DNA of 64,000 bases from Panaeolus papilionaceus. Lineage: Eukaryota > Basidiomycota > Agaricomycetes > Agaricales. Positions 11,015 through 24,236 of this stretch are shown piece by piece (positions within the stretch are counted from its first letter, which is position 1; each line of letters begins with the position of its first letter). A model generated the notes under the pieces. It was given only the letters and a program-made list of their open reading frames with translations, was not told the origin of the DNA and did not search any database. A program made the translations under genes and the position numbers. The stretch spans positions 2,108,001-2,172,000 of the forward strand of contig JADNRZ010000005.1 in NCBI GenBank assembly GCA_015501605.1, in the 5' to 3' direction.

Positions 11015-12965
11015 TTCGACATGGTTTGAAAGTAGGATTCTTTCATAATACGTCTTGTTTAACGCCTAAGTTAGATGGATTTGTAGCTAAAGTAGTTTAT
11101 GATCGAACTTTCAATAAACGGTTTTAGCTGGCCAATGGAAGCCGGTAATCCTCGAGAAATGCAATTGAAATGCAATGTCAATGATTCAAAACATGCAATA
11201 GCTAAAGCACAAGGAGCTGAGACCTTGAGCTCTGGTTCTGGTAGATCAACAAGCCTGTGCTTTTAATCCTCGATAGGTAATGAGATTGAATTTTCGCACC
11301 AATTTTAAAAGAAATATCTTGGGCTCGATGCTCGTTTACTGCCGGTAGAGTCTGGATGGGGTCTCTTTCTCACCCTAGCCACAACCAGTCGATGATGATG
11401 ATTGACCAAAGTCAGAAAATCGAATCAAAACACAGGGGAATCCAAGTAAGCGCGTAGCCCAAGCGTCGCCGATATTTTGTTTGTGCTTGTTTATCCCAGA
11501 GGCCGTTGGCCCTATAACACCCACTTGGAACGTTGACATTGCTCTGAACAACTCTTCAGCTACCTTCAGCTGGAAGCATCCTCCTCCATTTGTACGATTT
11601 CATCTCAATAAACATATGACCTTTCAGGAGTATATCATGCTACCTCCAGTTTTTGCCGGTTCAATTAGTATGGAGTGACAGAATGGCCTTGAGGAGGGAT
11701 GGAGCATGGTCTTTTTCCTGGTCTTTCCAAGGTCATAATCAGCTACCTACAGAACAGAGCACGAGAAATCCATATATTCTCTCATCGGCATCTAAAGCTT
11801 CAACTTTCACCGAAATGTCAGCGTCGGAAGATAAAGTGGCTATGTTTCCCAATTACCCAGGTCTGATGGCACAACAGAATCAGATCAGTTTACTGAGGTG
11901 TGTACTTTATATTTCTCCACTGTGTTGACGATGAACTCATGGGTCCTAGTAAACTAGTGCATGGAGCTCTCAAAATCTATAGATTTATCTGGTTATCTAT
12001 CACAGTTTCATCAAAAGAATCCCCTGCACAATGTGGTCGCTCGCAGTTGTTCATTCACATACGAAGTTGCAAGTATGTGGTACATTATCTTGAAACCATC
12101 TATTCTGTTTTGAAGGCATCTGACGCGTCCGACGTTATTTCGTGATTGAATGTTGTCAGAGTCTAGGCATGCTTGTGCAGATGGATTGCCTTTGTCGGAA
12201 CAGCCTGTGACCAGACTGTCGCGTGTGTCGTCAAAGAATCCGGTGATATGATCCTCACTTCATGTGGAACCGATTGCAGCAGACCTGTGCATTGATTGCG
12301 TTTCCTTGCACTCTACCGTCGCCTTTGACAGATATACTGACAGGAAGTCATTTAGCGTTATCAACGTGTCTGCTTCATATGTTAGGGAATTCTGACTGAT
12401 CTTGGCACGGTTTCGATGATCAGCACTCGGATTAATTCCCTTTGATGCTATCTCTCTGATACGTCCAACCTTGAAGGGACTTTTGACTACATTAAAAAAA
12501 TCGGCGACGCTAATCTGAAGGTGTTTGGTGGTTAAACGTTGCCCTGGATATTTTTATCAATAAGGTTAATCTCATTGTGTCTATAGTAAGTACATTGGCC
12601 CTTCCTTCTACAAAAACGACACTTGAATTCACTAATATCGCCTTTGTCTTGTTTTAAAGGTTGTAAAAAGCAAAACCATGCTGTCACTTCCTAATAGGTT
12701 AATTTCCAAGACTTTGCTCTTTGCGGGATGCCTGTATCCCAATACGTCAGCCAACGTCTGCGCCAGGGGAAGAACCACAGAAACCATGATCCTCCTGTTT
12801 CTATTCTTTTTGCCATATACTCTAGTCCTTGGCTTTCGTTCACTGAAAGGTTAGCAGAGTAGGTTGTTCAGCTATAAAACCCACTGCAATGCAACCATAG
12901 TCCATTACCCTTCCATCGAAGAGTAAAATCGGCCTTCAGTCTCCAGCTATCCAACCCAATTCACT
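11015..12965. other. Intergenic, no gene recognised
   Basis: Almost 2 kb. Open frames are short (up to about 110 codons), overlap each other and show no motif or splice pattern. The last 100 bases carry the promoter of the subtilase locus (TATA box at 12873). Nothing else seen. Confidence 0.6.
12873..12879 (+). promoter_or_regulatory. TATA box of subtilase locus
   Basis: TATAAAA 87 bases upstream of the ATG at 12966. Good consensus and spacing for a fungal core promoter. Confidence 0.5.
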
Positions 12966-14662
12966 ATGCGCTTGTTCACTGCTATCCTTCTCGCCGTCGC
13001 TTTGGTTGCTCCCACATTGGCCAGCCCGACCATCCCCCTTCGCGAGGTTGAGCGCTTCAAGGGACAGACCACTGGTAAATACATTGTGAACTTCAAGAAG
13101 GGCGCTTCCCGCAGCGACTGGGCCAAGAAGCTCAAGGTTACTGAAGACTGGGACCTCGTCAACGGTTTCGCTGGTATGTACATTTGATTGGATTCCTTGT
13201 TTAATTAATCTGACTGCCTTCTCAGCTGAACTCGATGAGGCGACTCTCAACGCGCTCCGTGCATCCAAGGATGTCGCTACACAGTATGTCGATCATCCAA
13301 GCATTACCATGAATAGTGTTTTGATTTCTTGTTCTGTAGAACAAACGCACCTTGGGGCCTTCAACGCATCTCTCAACGTGCCAAGCTTAGCAGCACGTCC
13401 ACAACGTAAATGATTCTCGTCGCATCGGTCGAAATCAGTCTCAAAAATTTTAGTGCTTTGACCTACACATACGACTACGACGCCTCTGCTGGGAGCGGCG
13501 TTGACATCTACATCGTTGGTGAGTGTTTTGGAACGTCCGTTTGGCTAGCATGCTGATACGATGTTTGACTGTTTTTCCCAGATACCGGTATGTAAAGCAG
13601 GAGTATTTCCGGAAACGGCAACTAACTTCTTCCTTGGTGACCAGGTATCTACACTGCTCACGTATGTCCTTATCTTATCTTCGCTTCCTTGCTTTGCTCA
13701 CAGGTGATATAGTCTGACTTCGGTGGCCGTGCTCGATGGGGAGCCAGCTTCAACAACCTTGGGTAAGAAGAATATCGTCAAGACAACCTAAAAAGATCAG
13801 TGCTGATATCCCAACAGCAATGCTGATGGCCATGGTCACGGTACTCACTACGCGTAAGCGGTTCCGAGATTTATTCCACGATTTCTCGTACTCACCTTTC
13901 AACTCTACTCAGTGGTACCGCTGCTGGATCTCGCTACGGTGTTGCCAAAGCTGCCAATCTCATCGCTGTCAAGGTCCTCAGCGACTCCAGCTCTGGTGCC
14001 ACTTCTGGCATTGTCTCTGCTGTGGACTAGGTTCTCACTCAGGCCAAGGCCTCCGGTCGCCCTTCAGTCGTTTCCATGTCCCTCGGTGGAAGCGCCGCCA
14101 CTGCCCTCGATAACGCTGTCGCCTCTGTAAGTCATCACCTCAGATTATCTCTAAATAACATGACATTCTTATCATGTTACCGTCTCAATCAGTTGACTGC
14201 CGGAGGCGTCCACGTCGTCGTTGCCGCTGGCAACTCCAACACCGACCCTGGCAGCACCTCCCCCGCTCGTGCTCCCTCAGCCATTACCGTCGGTGCGTCT
14301 GCTATCAACGATGCTCGCTCCTCTTTCTCCAACTACGGCTCCGTTGTCGACGTCTTCGCTCCCGGAACTGGCATCACCTCCACCTGGATTGGCAGCACCA
14401 CCGCCACCAACAACATCTCCGGTACCTTCATGGCCTCCCCACACATCGCTGGTCTCGTTGCCTACCTTATTGGCAAGGACGGAAACGTCTCCCCTGCCGC
14501 TATGGAGGCCAAGATCAAGAGCTTGAGCACCAGGAGCGCTCTTACCAGCGTCCGTGAGTATTCGCGTTTTTTCTTATGGATTCTTGATCTCGTTTCTAAT
14601 CACTATTTCTTACAGCCTCAAGCACTGTCAACTACCTCGCTTTCAATGGCATCACCGCCTAA
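12966..14662 (+). pseudogene. Subtilisin-like serine protease (S8A, proteinase K type), inactivated
   Basis: The reading frame can be followed through about ten small exons. It begins with a signal peptide (LFTAILLAVALVAPTLAS), then an inhibitor I9 propeptide (KYIVNFKKGASRSDWAKKL), then the peptidase S8 domain. The catalytic Asp is in IVDTGIYTAH, the catalytic His in GHGTHYAGT, and the oxyanion Asn in AAGNSN. Two lesions are visible. First, an in-frame TAG at 14028-14030 follows SAVD, where relatives have a codon such as Trp. Second, the catalytic-serine motif GTSMASPH reads GTFMASPH at 14431-14454, so Ser is Phe (TTC for TCC). Either lesion alone would abolish activity. Splice sites and the rest of the frame are intact, so inactivation looks recent. 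An intact relative would be a secreted endopeptidase. Confidence 0.88.
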
Positions 14663-14884
14663 ATTATTTAAGTGCTATACAAAAATGTACAATTGTGGCG
14701 ACAATCCAAAATGAAATCATTCCTCTTCGTCTTTTCCATTCATCGAATCCAGATGAATTAGGCTCGACCACGTACTTCTTGATCAAAGGAAGGCTTGAGA
14801 GGCCCTGCACCTCCGGAAGAGTCTATCACTGTATAAGTAGTAATCGTTCATGCCACACAAATCTCTATGCTACAACAGTACTGA

Positions 14885-16357
14885 CTACTCGTCAAGCCTC
14901 ACGATGCTATGGTAAAATTCTACGTCAAAGCCGCTAGTGGTCGACTCAAAGAAGTTTTCATCATTCATGGGACCCCTCAGAAATGCCTCGAAGACCTCAT
15001 CCCCGTACTCCTGGAATCTCTCGATATCAAGACGAAGGTTGATCCTGATCTTGACAAGGCGAAGAAGGGGAAACCTGTCCTTGTTCTTCAGACACGACGC
15101 TAGTTTTCGCCAACAAGGTTGGTAAGAGGCGTCAGGAGTTGCAGGAGGAAATATCTCTGAAGGGTCGGATATGCAGAACGTTATGTCAAGGTCGAGGCTT
15201 TCGAGAGCATGGCGCGGCTGCAACGTGAATGATTCGATGAGAGTGCGGATAAATTCTTGAGAGAAGTCTTTGTGTGTCACAGTGAAATCCAATGATTTGA
15301 GAGTGGAATTCATGTCAGTGATGACACTGGCGAGACGAGAGAGGTGTGGCGAAAGGTGTGGTGATGTTGCTGTATCGACATCCAAAAAAGATCAGTGAGA
15401 ATGGAAAATGTGAGTGAATCATGAGATACCTCTTAACTCCAAGACCTCCAAGACCTGTACATGATTAAAAATGGTGTTCACAGCTGATTCGTCGCGGTCT
15501 GTGTATAAATCTGCAACAAGAGACTTTAGCGCTGGAAAGGCCTTGCAGCTCTCTCTGCTCCATCGACCTAGAAGAGGCTCCCAATCCATGCCCGTCCATG
15601 AAGTAAGTGAGGTTAAGCGATCAAAGTGGATGAATTTCCCGCTGGGGAGCGGCATGATAGTAGGTTTCTCATTGTGCCCAAGCGGACCGCTGAGCACCAG
15701 AGACTCAAGAGACCCTTCCAGTTGCCTGATGATGGAATATGGAAAGTTGAAAGCCCGGTGCACTTTGAGCCTGCGAAATGGAAGGGCGTGTTGAGGAATC
15801 AGCTCGCTTGGGGATTGCTTGACGAGAAAAACGTCGTGTAATTCGAGAGTTTTGAGGCTCGCACAAGCAAGAATGGGTTGTATTGGGAGATTTCTGAAAC
15901 CCTCCAAGATGAGCGATGTGAGCGCACCGGAATCGACATATCGTTCGACCATCGAGCGATATCCGAATATATCGTTGCGGCAAATGTTGTAATCGATAAC
16001 ACCGCGGTAAGAACAGATAAGAAGATGATGTAGGTTGGGAAGGTTCAAGAGCGTCAATAAGCATTTATCAAGGTCTTGATCATACTCTTCAACGACAGGT
16101 CCTGTGTGGCCACACAAGATTTCTTGGATGTATTCTCCCAACGCAGGGTTCACGTTTAGGTTTTGTGCTAGTCTCCTTAACTTGGGTTTGGTTTCGTCCG
16201 CTGCGTACCATCGAATAGAGAGACGTTCAAATAGATGGGGCTGGCTGAGAGTAGCAAAGTCTTTGCATACCAAGCTGCAAGAGCGGAGATTCCCATGATC
16301 CAGGGCGACCTGGGTTATGATGAGATTAAATATTTCGAGGGGGAACACTGGATCCAT
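14885..16357 (-). CDS. F-box/LRR-like protein F3
   Basis: Exons 16357-15430 and 15369-14885 (minus) give 470 residues. It opens with the family F-box MDPVFPLEIFNLIITQVAL and CSLVCKDFATLSQPHLFERL. The middle has leucine-rich strands (ALTSLILEGFRNLPIQPIL, LKTLELHDVFLV), and the C-terminal exon has VITDMNSTLKSLDF and a GDEVFEAFLRGP segment. The single phase-1 intron lies after VLELRG. An in-frame ATG at 16438 would add 27 residues, but F6 and F7 begin at the MDPVF methionine, so 16357 is preferred. Closest relatives are F6 and F7. Likely an SCF substrate adaptor; target unknown. Confidence 0.85.
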
Positions 16358-16963
16358 TGGTATGCTGGCTGAAGACGGGAAAATGAGTGTCGCTGGCTGT
16401 ATATACAAATGATCCCTGCTGCTGACTGATTCGACCATTACCGAGCGATCCTTATCTTATCGACAGCGTTCAATTGCACCACCGCCAGACCAAAATGGTG
16501 TGGCCTTCGTCCGCTGGCTGCAATAATTCCCTTCCTTTTTACTTAGGTTAAACAAAAAAAATAAATACATAAATTATAACAAATCAACTCAGACTAATCG
16601 GGGCAAGAACGCAGCAGAATAGCAGAACCAAGTCTCAGGAGAGGCTTGAAGGAAGGCCCTTTCGCAAGTCTCTATCACGGATCCACAGCATTCAAAACCA
16701 GCCTCAGACACACTCATAGTCATCTCATTAATCAAATTGATATATTTATACGATATCATGGCCGGTTCGTTGTGGGTGTACATGAGTAAATAAAAGCCAG
16801 TGTCATATTAGACAAAGCATAAAATAAAGCAAACGTGAACGAAAGAGCCTAACATCATCTAAAATACCGTTAGTCGCATAAATAGTAAGGGGGTGTGGAT
16901 TAGCATCTGTCTAAGTAGGCATATTCGACAGTCCCGTTGTGTTTCCGTCATTTAGTCGTGTAT
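16358..16963. other. Intergenic, F3 promoter and 3' end of ABC transporter
   Basis: No gene recognised. On the minus strand a block near 16510-16540 (AAGTAAAAAGGAAGGGAATT) recurs almost unchanged upstream of F6 at 31530-31550, showing that promoters were copied along with these F-box genes. A T/A-rich tract lies at 16550-16580. Confidence 0.6.
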
Positions 16964-19900
16964 TTAATGTTTCTTGAAAGAGGGAATCAAGCTCCCTTTG
17001 TGAATCCGGAAAAGGTAAGTTAGGAGGAACGTGAGGATAACCTAGACATAGCGAGCGAATAGTGTTAGCTTCTCATGGGCATAAATGACAGATAGACGGT
17101 GACGCACATTAAAGGCCGTGAATATCACCATAAATCCAAAGTTTCTCCAGCGGTGGTCATAGAAAATGTTGAACGCCTGTCCCATAAATTGATCTGTTGT
17201 TCGCATGCTGCAGAACTGGCAAGATGATGTCGCGTCGGGGTTTGTAACGTAACCTCCTGCAAGGGTGATGAAAGTGCCTAGGTATTGACCACAAGTTTGG
17301 CTTGAAGGTGGGTTAAGCATGACGAATTCGATAGGGGAACATTCAACGGTTTGTCGTCCGATGGCTGTGGATAAAGGTGAGCAAGTGATAACAGCAAGCA
17401 GAGTAGCAATGTACCTTGGCCCAGGAGACCTTCAATAAGATAGGTATATGGCGAGAGGCGGTACATCCATTGCCACCATCCCAACTGGTTGAATGGCTGA
17501 AGGACGCCATTACTGTTAAATGCGACATATCAGTGTCAGGAGCCGTATTGTTTTCATCTAAAAAATGATGACTCACAAAGTAAGGACGAATGAAAAGAGG
17601 AACGAAAACAATATTGCGGCGATTTCGGCATTAGGCGACATAGCTGCGACAGCTTGACCAAATGTTCCGTAGTAGAATGGGAAGGCGATCACCATCATTA
17701 AGAAGGTGTAACCAACACGAGAGGTTTCAAACCCTACAGTCCAATACCAGGTGAAGAAGAGCAAAGCGGAACCCAAGATGTTCCACGGCAACTCAATCAG
17801 AATCTGTGAGGTTAGGAGGGCGGTCCAGCTGTACATTCTGCTAGGCCGTTCACGGATCTCGTAGATGGAGCGTGTGTGGATGAAAGGCACTTGGAGTTGA
17901 TTTGCCAAAGGTACACTGCAACGGAGTTAGGGAGACGCTACACATGATCAATAAGATACTCACCTCAAGATTGTTGCCATAAAAAGCGCCTAAAGGTGAA
18001 AACAATATGTTAGAGTCAATAGCCGCATCGAAAAAATTATACTTACAAATAATTTGTTCTGGGTTCCTTGCGGACTACTCTTCGATTTCCAGAACGTGAA
18101 GCCAATGAACAGTCCTCCCAGAGCGTTTAGTACCAGCTTAGCCATAAGGTAGGTTGGATCACGCCAGTAAGCCTGAGCATTGCGTTTAAGAAGTAGCCCC
18201 ATCTGGTACATCCATCTCGTCGCAAATTCTCGATGAAGGGTTGCCTCCACTGGGGGACGAGACCTGCCTTCAGCATGGATAGCTTCAATCTCTTGCTGAA
18301 CCTGAATTGCCTCTGGTGACTTAAGCCATATCTGATACCAATCTTGGGCACTGGTGGCCGTCGCTCCTGCACCAATCACATCGAGCATGTATTCAGCACT
18401 ATAAGGAGATGTGCTGTAAGTGGGAGTTTGAAAGAAATTTAAAATTAGGCGTACGGGTTCTCAGTTTCCAGGCATGGTCTAGCGCCGTTGTGCTCGAAGT
18501 AATGAATGAGCTTAGTGGCGTTTGTACCTAGATCGCCGAAGTACACTGTCTGACCACCTTTCCGAAGAAGCAAAAGGCGGTCGAAAACCTGGAAGAGTTC
18601 AGCAGACGGCTAAATTGATTGATAACTGTTAGCATGAGTGACTTTAGTGCACACCATTGCGGGGCTCCCACCTGATGGATTCTACGGGAAATTTGAGCGG
18701 TCAGGGAGGCTTCAACAACATGAAAAATAGTAGTCTTACGTGCAAAGAATGGCTTGACCACGATTGGCCAATGTGCGAAGGAACGACATGATAGCCCACG
18801 CGCTTTGAGAATCCAATCCAGTGGTAGGCTCATCCAGGAAGAGTAGGAGTTTGGGCTTAGCTGCTAGCTCCACCCCGATCGTCGTACGTTTGCGGTGCTC
18901 AATGCTCAACGTACCCACAGCGGCGTCGGCGTATTCCTCCAACCCGCACATCTCCAGACACTTCTCAACACTGAATAATGGACGTTAGCTTGTCTTCGCG
19001 CAATAATGAGATCTAGAGGACATACTAAGCTTCCTTTTCGGAGGTCGGTACAGTTGGGGGTTGTCGCAAATTGGCCGAGAATTGAAGAGCCTCACGGACG
19101 GTCGAGAAAGGCATGTGTGTATCCATTTGTTGGCAGTATCCGGTCTGAGCTTGAAAATCAACAGGAAGTGCTTGACCATTGACAAACCGGTCCCCGGTGA
19201 CAACCCCAACATCAGTGCGTTGGGCCAACACATTCAGCAAGGTGGTCTTGCCAGCACCAGACTCGCCCATGAGTGCAGTGAGTTTTCCAGGAGCTACATA
19301 CCCAGAGACGTCGTCCAATAGCCGTCGATCGGGTTGTCCTGGAATTGGCACTGTATAGTTAACATGTTGCCATGAAAATACGTCGGTCATTCTGGGCGTC
19401 GCTGGTGTCTCCTTGGTTAGGTTGGGGATAGTATGCAGCTTTCCCTTCTCGTCAACCGCACCCTTTTCCTCATCTGAGGCATCGTTGGATTTTGACACGG
19501 TACCACGCTTAAATAGCGCAACAGGAGTATCTGTTGACAACGCGGTATTGTATTCGGTGAAAACAAACAAGGCCGCGGTAAAGGCGACTCCGAAAGCGAT
19601 AACAATGCCCAGATTCTGTGCAGAGCAATGAGTTCTGAATCAGCGCACTAAAAAGGTTCAACCTACCATCCAGGTATTGGACCACTTGAAACCATAGGAG
19701 AGCTCCACAAAGCGAGTTCCGTCGACGAAGGGCTGTCCTGCTACGGCGCCCACCGTTGCACAAACTTGATTGTCCAGCGTAACATTTTCGTAACCCGGCC
19801 CTCGCGGAATAAGATTAGAGCATGCGCCTTTGAGAGTGCGGAACTCGTTCGTCATGATTACTTCAAAACTACAACGGGATTAGCGTTAAATGACAGGAGT

Positions 19901-22661
19901 CAGGATGGTAAAACTGCGCAAACGTACCCGTATTTTAGAGGCTGTGTTGAGGGATACATAGATTAGGTAGGTCGACAATGGGCGATTAAGGTTACACACG
20001 TTTATATAAGTGATCCAGCGAAGCGCGCCTATCATGCTGGGTTTTGGGATAGAATATCCTGAACACAATATTCAGCAACGTTATCGAGAAAGCGAAAGTG
20101 ATGTAGAAACCTGTGTAGATGGACAGTGCCAGGATTGATATACCGGCGAAGGTTTGAGCGGAAGAGTCGGACACGAACGCTGCGGCTATGGCGCGGAAGA
20201 AGCTTTTCATGGTCGTGGTCATGACGAGTTGGAAAAGGAGAAAAACACTGGAGAAGTATGATGTTTTTAGCGACCATGAGAGCCTCACGTGTCCAAAATA
20301 CGTACAAGAATTGACTCTAATCAAGACGTTTCAGCGTATATTGGAGGAGCAAAGGTGGAAAACGTACCGCGGACTTCTGGAGACCGACCAAGAAGTATAC
20401 AAGTATGCTAAATACGACACCAATGACGACTGAGATGGGAATATCTACTAAGGTGAGAGAGACGGCCTCAACGAATGGGTGATAAAAGGCCGCCTTCTCA
20501 TGTCGCAAAATAATGGGACGTTGGGCATAAAGGGCGGGGATTTCGGCCATGCTCGTCAGAGCCGAAAAGAGAAGTGCACTGGGGAAATATTTGGTGAGAT
20601 ATTGAGAAATACGGATCAGGGAATTACTAACAAAAAGAGGACACCACCGCGAGAGAAGAAGGCGCTTGTGACTTCAGGAGTTTTCAAGAACACAGTACCC
20701 ATAATAATGCCCTGGAAAACGAATGAACTATCAAAGCCCACGTTGTATTCAGTGTCTCAACTTTTAGGATATAGATTGAACATACAATAGATTGACTGCA
20801 GTTGCAAGCATATTTCCTCGGATGATTTGAACTCTCCGCTTCATAACGACCCCCACTTGCTGAGGGATGGAAAGTAGATACGGACTGATGATTCCAAACA
20901 TAGATAAGCACTAGTTCAATGCGTGCATCATGGTTTCATACCTTGTTTTCCTACTTCGCTTTGCAAACTCTGCGTACGCACTCTCAACGTAAGCAGACTT
21001 CTTGTCGGGTTTTCCAACGAATTGATCCAGATAGGTATCAACCTCAGCAGAGTTTGCTCGTCCATTCTCTGACTTTAAGAAGTATTCAGCGAATTCTGCT
21101 GAGGTTCGTGGTTGATTGACAAATCCAGCCCGAGGGATACGCGCATTTGGGTCAGTCACGGTTACCAGGAAATCTGGAGTCGTTTGGCGATTAGCTGGCT
21201 CGTATCTGGGTGTATGATGAGTGAATTTCAAGACATTTCAGAATCATGATAACGTACCCCATATCCAGGAAATATTGTTTCGCTCGATCTGTAGGACCGA
21301 AATATGCCATCCTTCCTTCATAAAGTACACAGACCTTGTCGAAATGCTGATAGAGTGACTCCGCTGCCTGGTAAATAGATACGATAGTCGTGGTCTCGAA
21401 AACGTCCGTGCTAATCCTGAGAGCCTTCACAAACTCGAGCGCAGTGCTAGCGTCCAAGCCCCGTGTTGAACTATAGATCGTTAGGACTTGACATGGGTAA
21501 GCAGTGCGGTTGATACTCACTTGTCCCATGATCCAATACAACTCCTGGCAGCCAAAGCTTCTGCTATCGATACTCGCTTCTTCTCTCCACCACTAACGCC
21601 ACGAATAGCTGCATCTCCGACGGGTGTGTTCTTTGCGTGCCTCAGACCGAAGAGTGTTGTGAGCAAGTCCGTCGTTTGACGTGCAAATTCTTCGCGGGTC
21701 TGACCAGCTCGGTCACGTGGAGTTCGCACCGACGCCGCGAAGTGGATCGTCTGGTCAACGGTAAGTGTGGGGAAGTGGACGTCGTCTTCAGGACAATATT
21801 GAACATCGCCCCGAAAGTGCTTCGCAATGTCGTCTGAGGAAAGAGAATCATAGTGGACCTCGCCGAGGACGGAATGGTACTCTTTTCGGTGATTTGATAG
21901 CGTTTTCAGAAGAGTACTGCAACCAGATCCAGGACTCCCGAGAACAACTGGAACATGTTCAGAAATTAATTGGGGCCAATCTAGACATCTGACTACTCAC
22001 GAAGCATTTGACCCGGACGTACAACTCCCTCAAAACCCTGCAAAATATTTTTTAATTTTGGGTGCCTTTGATTTTGCAAACCTTCGAGGATGACTGCAGG
22101 ATTGAAGACCGAGCCTAGAGTTGGGAGGTATGTATCTGCCGAGCCCGTTCCAACGACTTGAAGATTCCGGAAAGCAACTCCCAGTGACCGGGGCTTTATA
22201 TGAGCTTCATCGCGTCTGATATTCAAGTCAGGGAGGAGGACCAAGCGAGCTTTAAGTAGGACATACCTTTGAACAACATTCCGCAGAACTTTCTCAAAGT
22301 CAAACGGCTCCTCATTTAACGTGGTACCAGACGAAGATGAGCGCTTCTCCGAATTCAATTGTTGGTCAGCGGTAACTCCATCCTTTTGGTGTGTGAGGGT
22401 CTGTCGGAGATCCTGAACGCCTGCAGGATCAAAGAAAGCGACGTCAACTCGAGACACTGATGAATTTGCCCGGCCTCGTGCAAAGGGTTGTTTAGGTGAT
22501 ACCGGGTGTGCATGTTCTTGATGAGGGTGGGGATAATGATGAGCTGACGAGGTTGTATCAATCCCTTTGAGCGTAGGATGCGAAGTATTGCGGGATACTG
22601 CGACAGATGTCTCTGCTGTGATATTCCTGAGGGAAGGGGAAAGATTGGTGGAGTCTGCCAT
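16964..22661 (-). CDS. PDR-type (ABCG) full-size ABC transporter
   Basis: A gene with roughly 20 short introns whose exons line up as a full PDR transporter, (NBD-TMD)x2, of about 1,450-1,500 residues. The order is: N-terminal extension rich in Ser/His, NBD1, first membrane domain, NBD2, second membrane domain ending in [14 protein letters not shown] before the stop at 16964. NBD1 has the family's non-canonical Walker A (GSPGSGCST, Cys for Lys), a canonical signature [15 protein letters not shown] and degenerate Walker B (GSWDNSTRGLD). NBD2 has canonical GESGAGKTT and Walker [14 protein letters not shown], with a degenerate signature ([13 protein letters not shown]). This asymmetry is normal for fungal PDR pumps, which export drugs, lipids or metabolites across the plasma membrane. 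The ATG at 22661 is the first in frame. All junctions I checked keep the frame. The substrate cannot be deduced. Confidence 0.9.
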
Positions 22662-24236
22662 AGCGATAAGACCAAGCTCAAGGGAGCCCAAGGGATGGAC
22701 ACAAGAGTGCTGTTATATACACGCCCTAGGTGGATTACTCCGACAGAGACTGGTGTCCGAGTCCTTCGCAGTCTTGTGGCTTGTCAAAAAAAGTAAAGAC
22801 GGTGATGTTTGCTTGTACTTAAGGATCATTTCACAACAGGAAAGTGGCCGGCAGTTCGTTTCGGGGCCCGAAGAAAAGGAATATCAGGGTCAATCAGCCG
22901 GCGCCATGATCAATCACTCTAACCATGCTTGGGATCGACTTGGCGATGAAAGATACCCACTATCTTGGGATATCAGGACTGTCATTCAATTCATTGGTCG
23001 AAAACACTTGAACTTTGAGCACAGCGCGCAGTCTCGTCGAAATTTCTCGAGGCTCGAATTGAGAATTGCTCACCACTCACTTTTAAATTCACTATTCAGG
23101 CTGATTTACCGAGCAAAGGCCCCGCGGCAAGGGTACCGAAAAGCTCTGAATCATTAAACTGCTGCCATTTAGTTTGTATTTAGTCTCCCGGAGTCAGCCC
23201 ATAATAATAGTTACGAAGGCAGAGTGAATGGTCGTGAACCAGATAAGTGCGTCCTTACGCCAGGACACTCTGAGCGTTCCTTGGAGACAGCTAAGGGAAG
23301 TAATGAATGAAGTTACAGACCACCTCCGCATTACCACCATCCAGCTAACGCTTACACATCTACCACTCGACGCCCACTCAGCAATGCAAGGACATATCAC
23401 CTACCACTCTCATAGCAATTAAAAAACTCCTACTTATCGCCATTATGAACGGCGATACTTGTGTGAACAGAAAAAAGTGTCGCTCGATGACATCAAGATG
23501 ATATAAATATTACGAGGCCTTAGCGGTTAGACGTAAATTTGAATTTAGACTTACCTTTAAGGGTCTGGCTTATGACGAATTCATTGTGGATGACATTTAG
23601 CGCGTCGCTGGTCATTCTTTAAATTTACAAACCGAAGAGTGATAGCCTCCTATTCTTAGCGTGATCGCAGTCCCTACCTGATCGATAGCCCCTCCAACGC
23701 CGTTCACCAAGACATGAGAGGATACTCGTGTATTTTCTCGGATACGCCGGATCCTCGTATTATCATTTTTGCTTACATCCTCAAACCCTTCTTTTCAAAA
23801 CACATGAAATCGCAGCCCGTCATCATCATCCTTTCCGAGTCCGCACGAGGGTTAGATGCATACCGTTCTGTGAACTTATTGCGCGATTGAGTTCGGTGCA
23901 CGAACCGCATACCGCCATGAACGGATGCCATACGAGGCCATCGGAGAAAAGGTGAAGTTAATTTGATTGTGTTTCACCAGCAGCACGGCAAAATCAACGC
24001 GGTGACCGTAACAGATGGACACTGCCGAGGCTCGTTCTACATGATTTGTCGCTGAGTGATATTGACGCGCTACGCTCCACCCGCTCCAAGCTTAAATGAC
24101 CAGCCTAATTATAAAGCGATCAATTGATGAAACAATGGAGGATCAAATCCAATTTTATCCAAGCGCCCAACCCACGCGCAAGCGCATGATGGAGGAACGA
24201 GCACCTGATTGAATTCATCTATCTCTAGTTAAGCAT
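22662..24236. other. Intergenic, no gene recognised
   Basis: About 1.6 kb holding the ABC transporter promoter and the region downstream of F4. The frames present have no motifs; a longer plus-strand one around 22567-23157 mostly overlaps the transporter's antisense strand and its promoter. A CT-rich stretch near 23800-23830 is unremarkable. Confidence 0.55.

Noticed and set aside
14020..14035. TAG in the subtilase explained as part of an intron
   Set aside because: The flanking codons (SGIVSAVD before, VLTQAKASGRPSVVSMSLGG after) are continuous in the family, so no intron is needed, and no suitable splice sites surround the stop.
16964..17320. Degenerate signature and Walker motifs of the ABC transporter as damage
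   Set aside because: The asymmetric pattern (degenerate NBD1 Walker A and B, degenerate NBD2 signature) is normal for the PDR family.
22567..23157. 196-codon plus-strand frame over the start of the ABC transporter
   Set aside because: It begins antisense to the transporter's first exon and continues into its promoter; no domain features.
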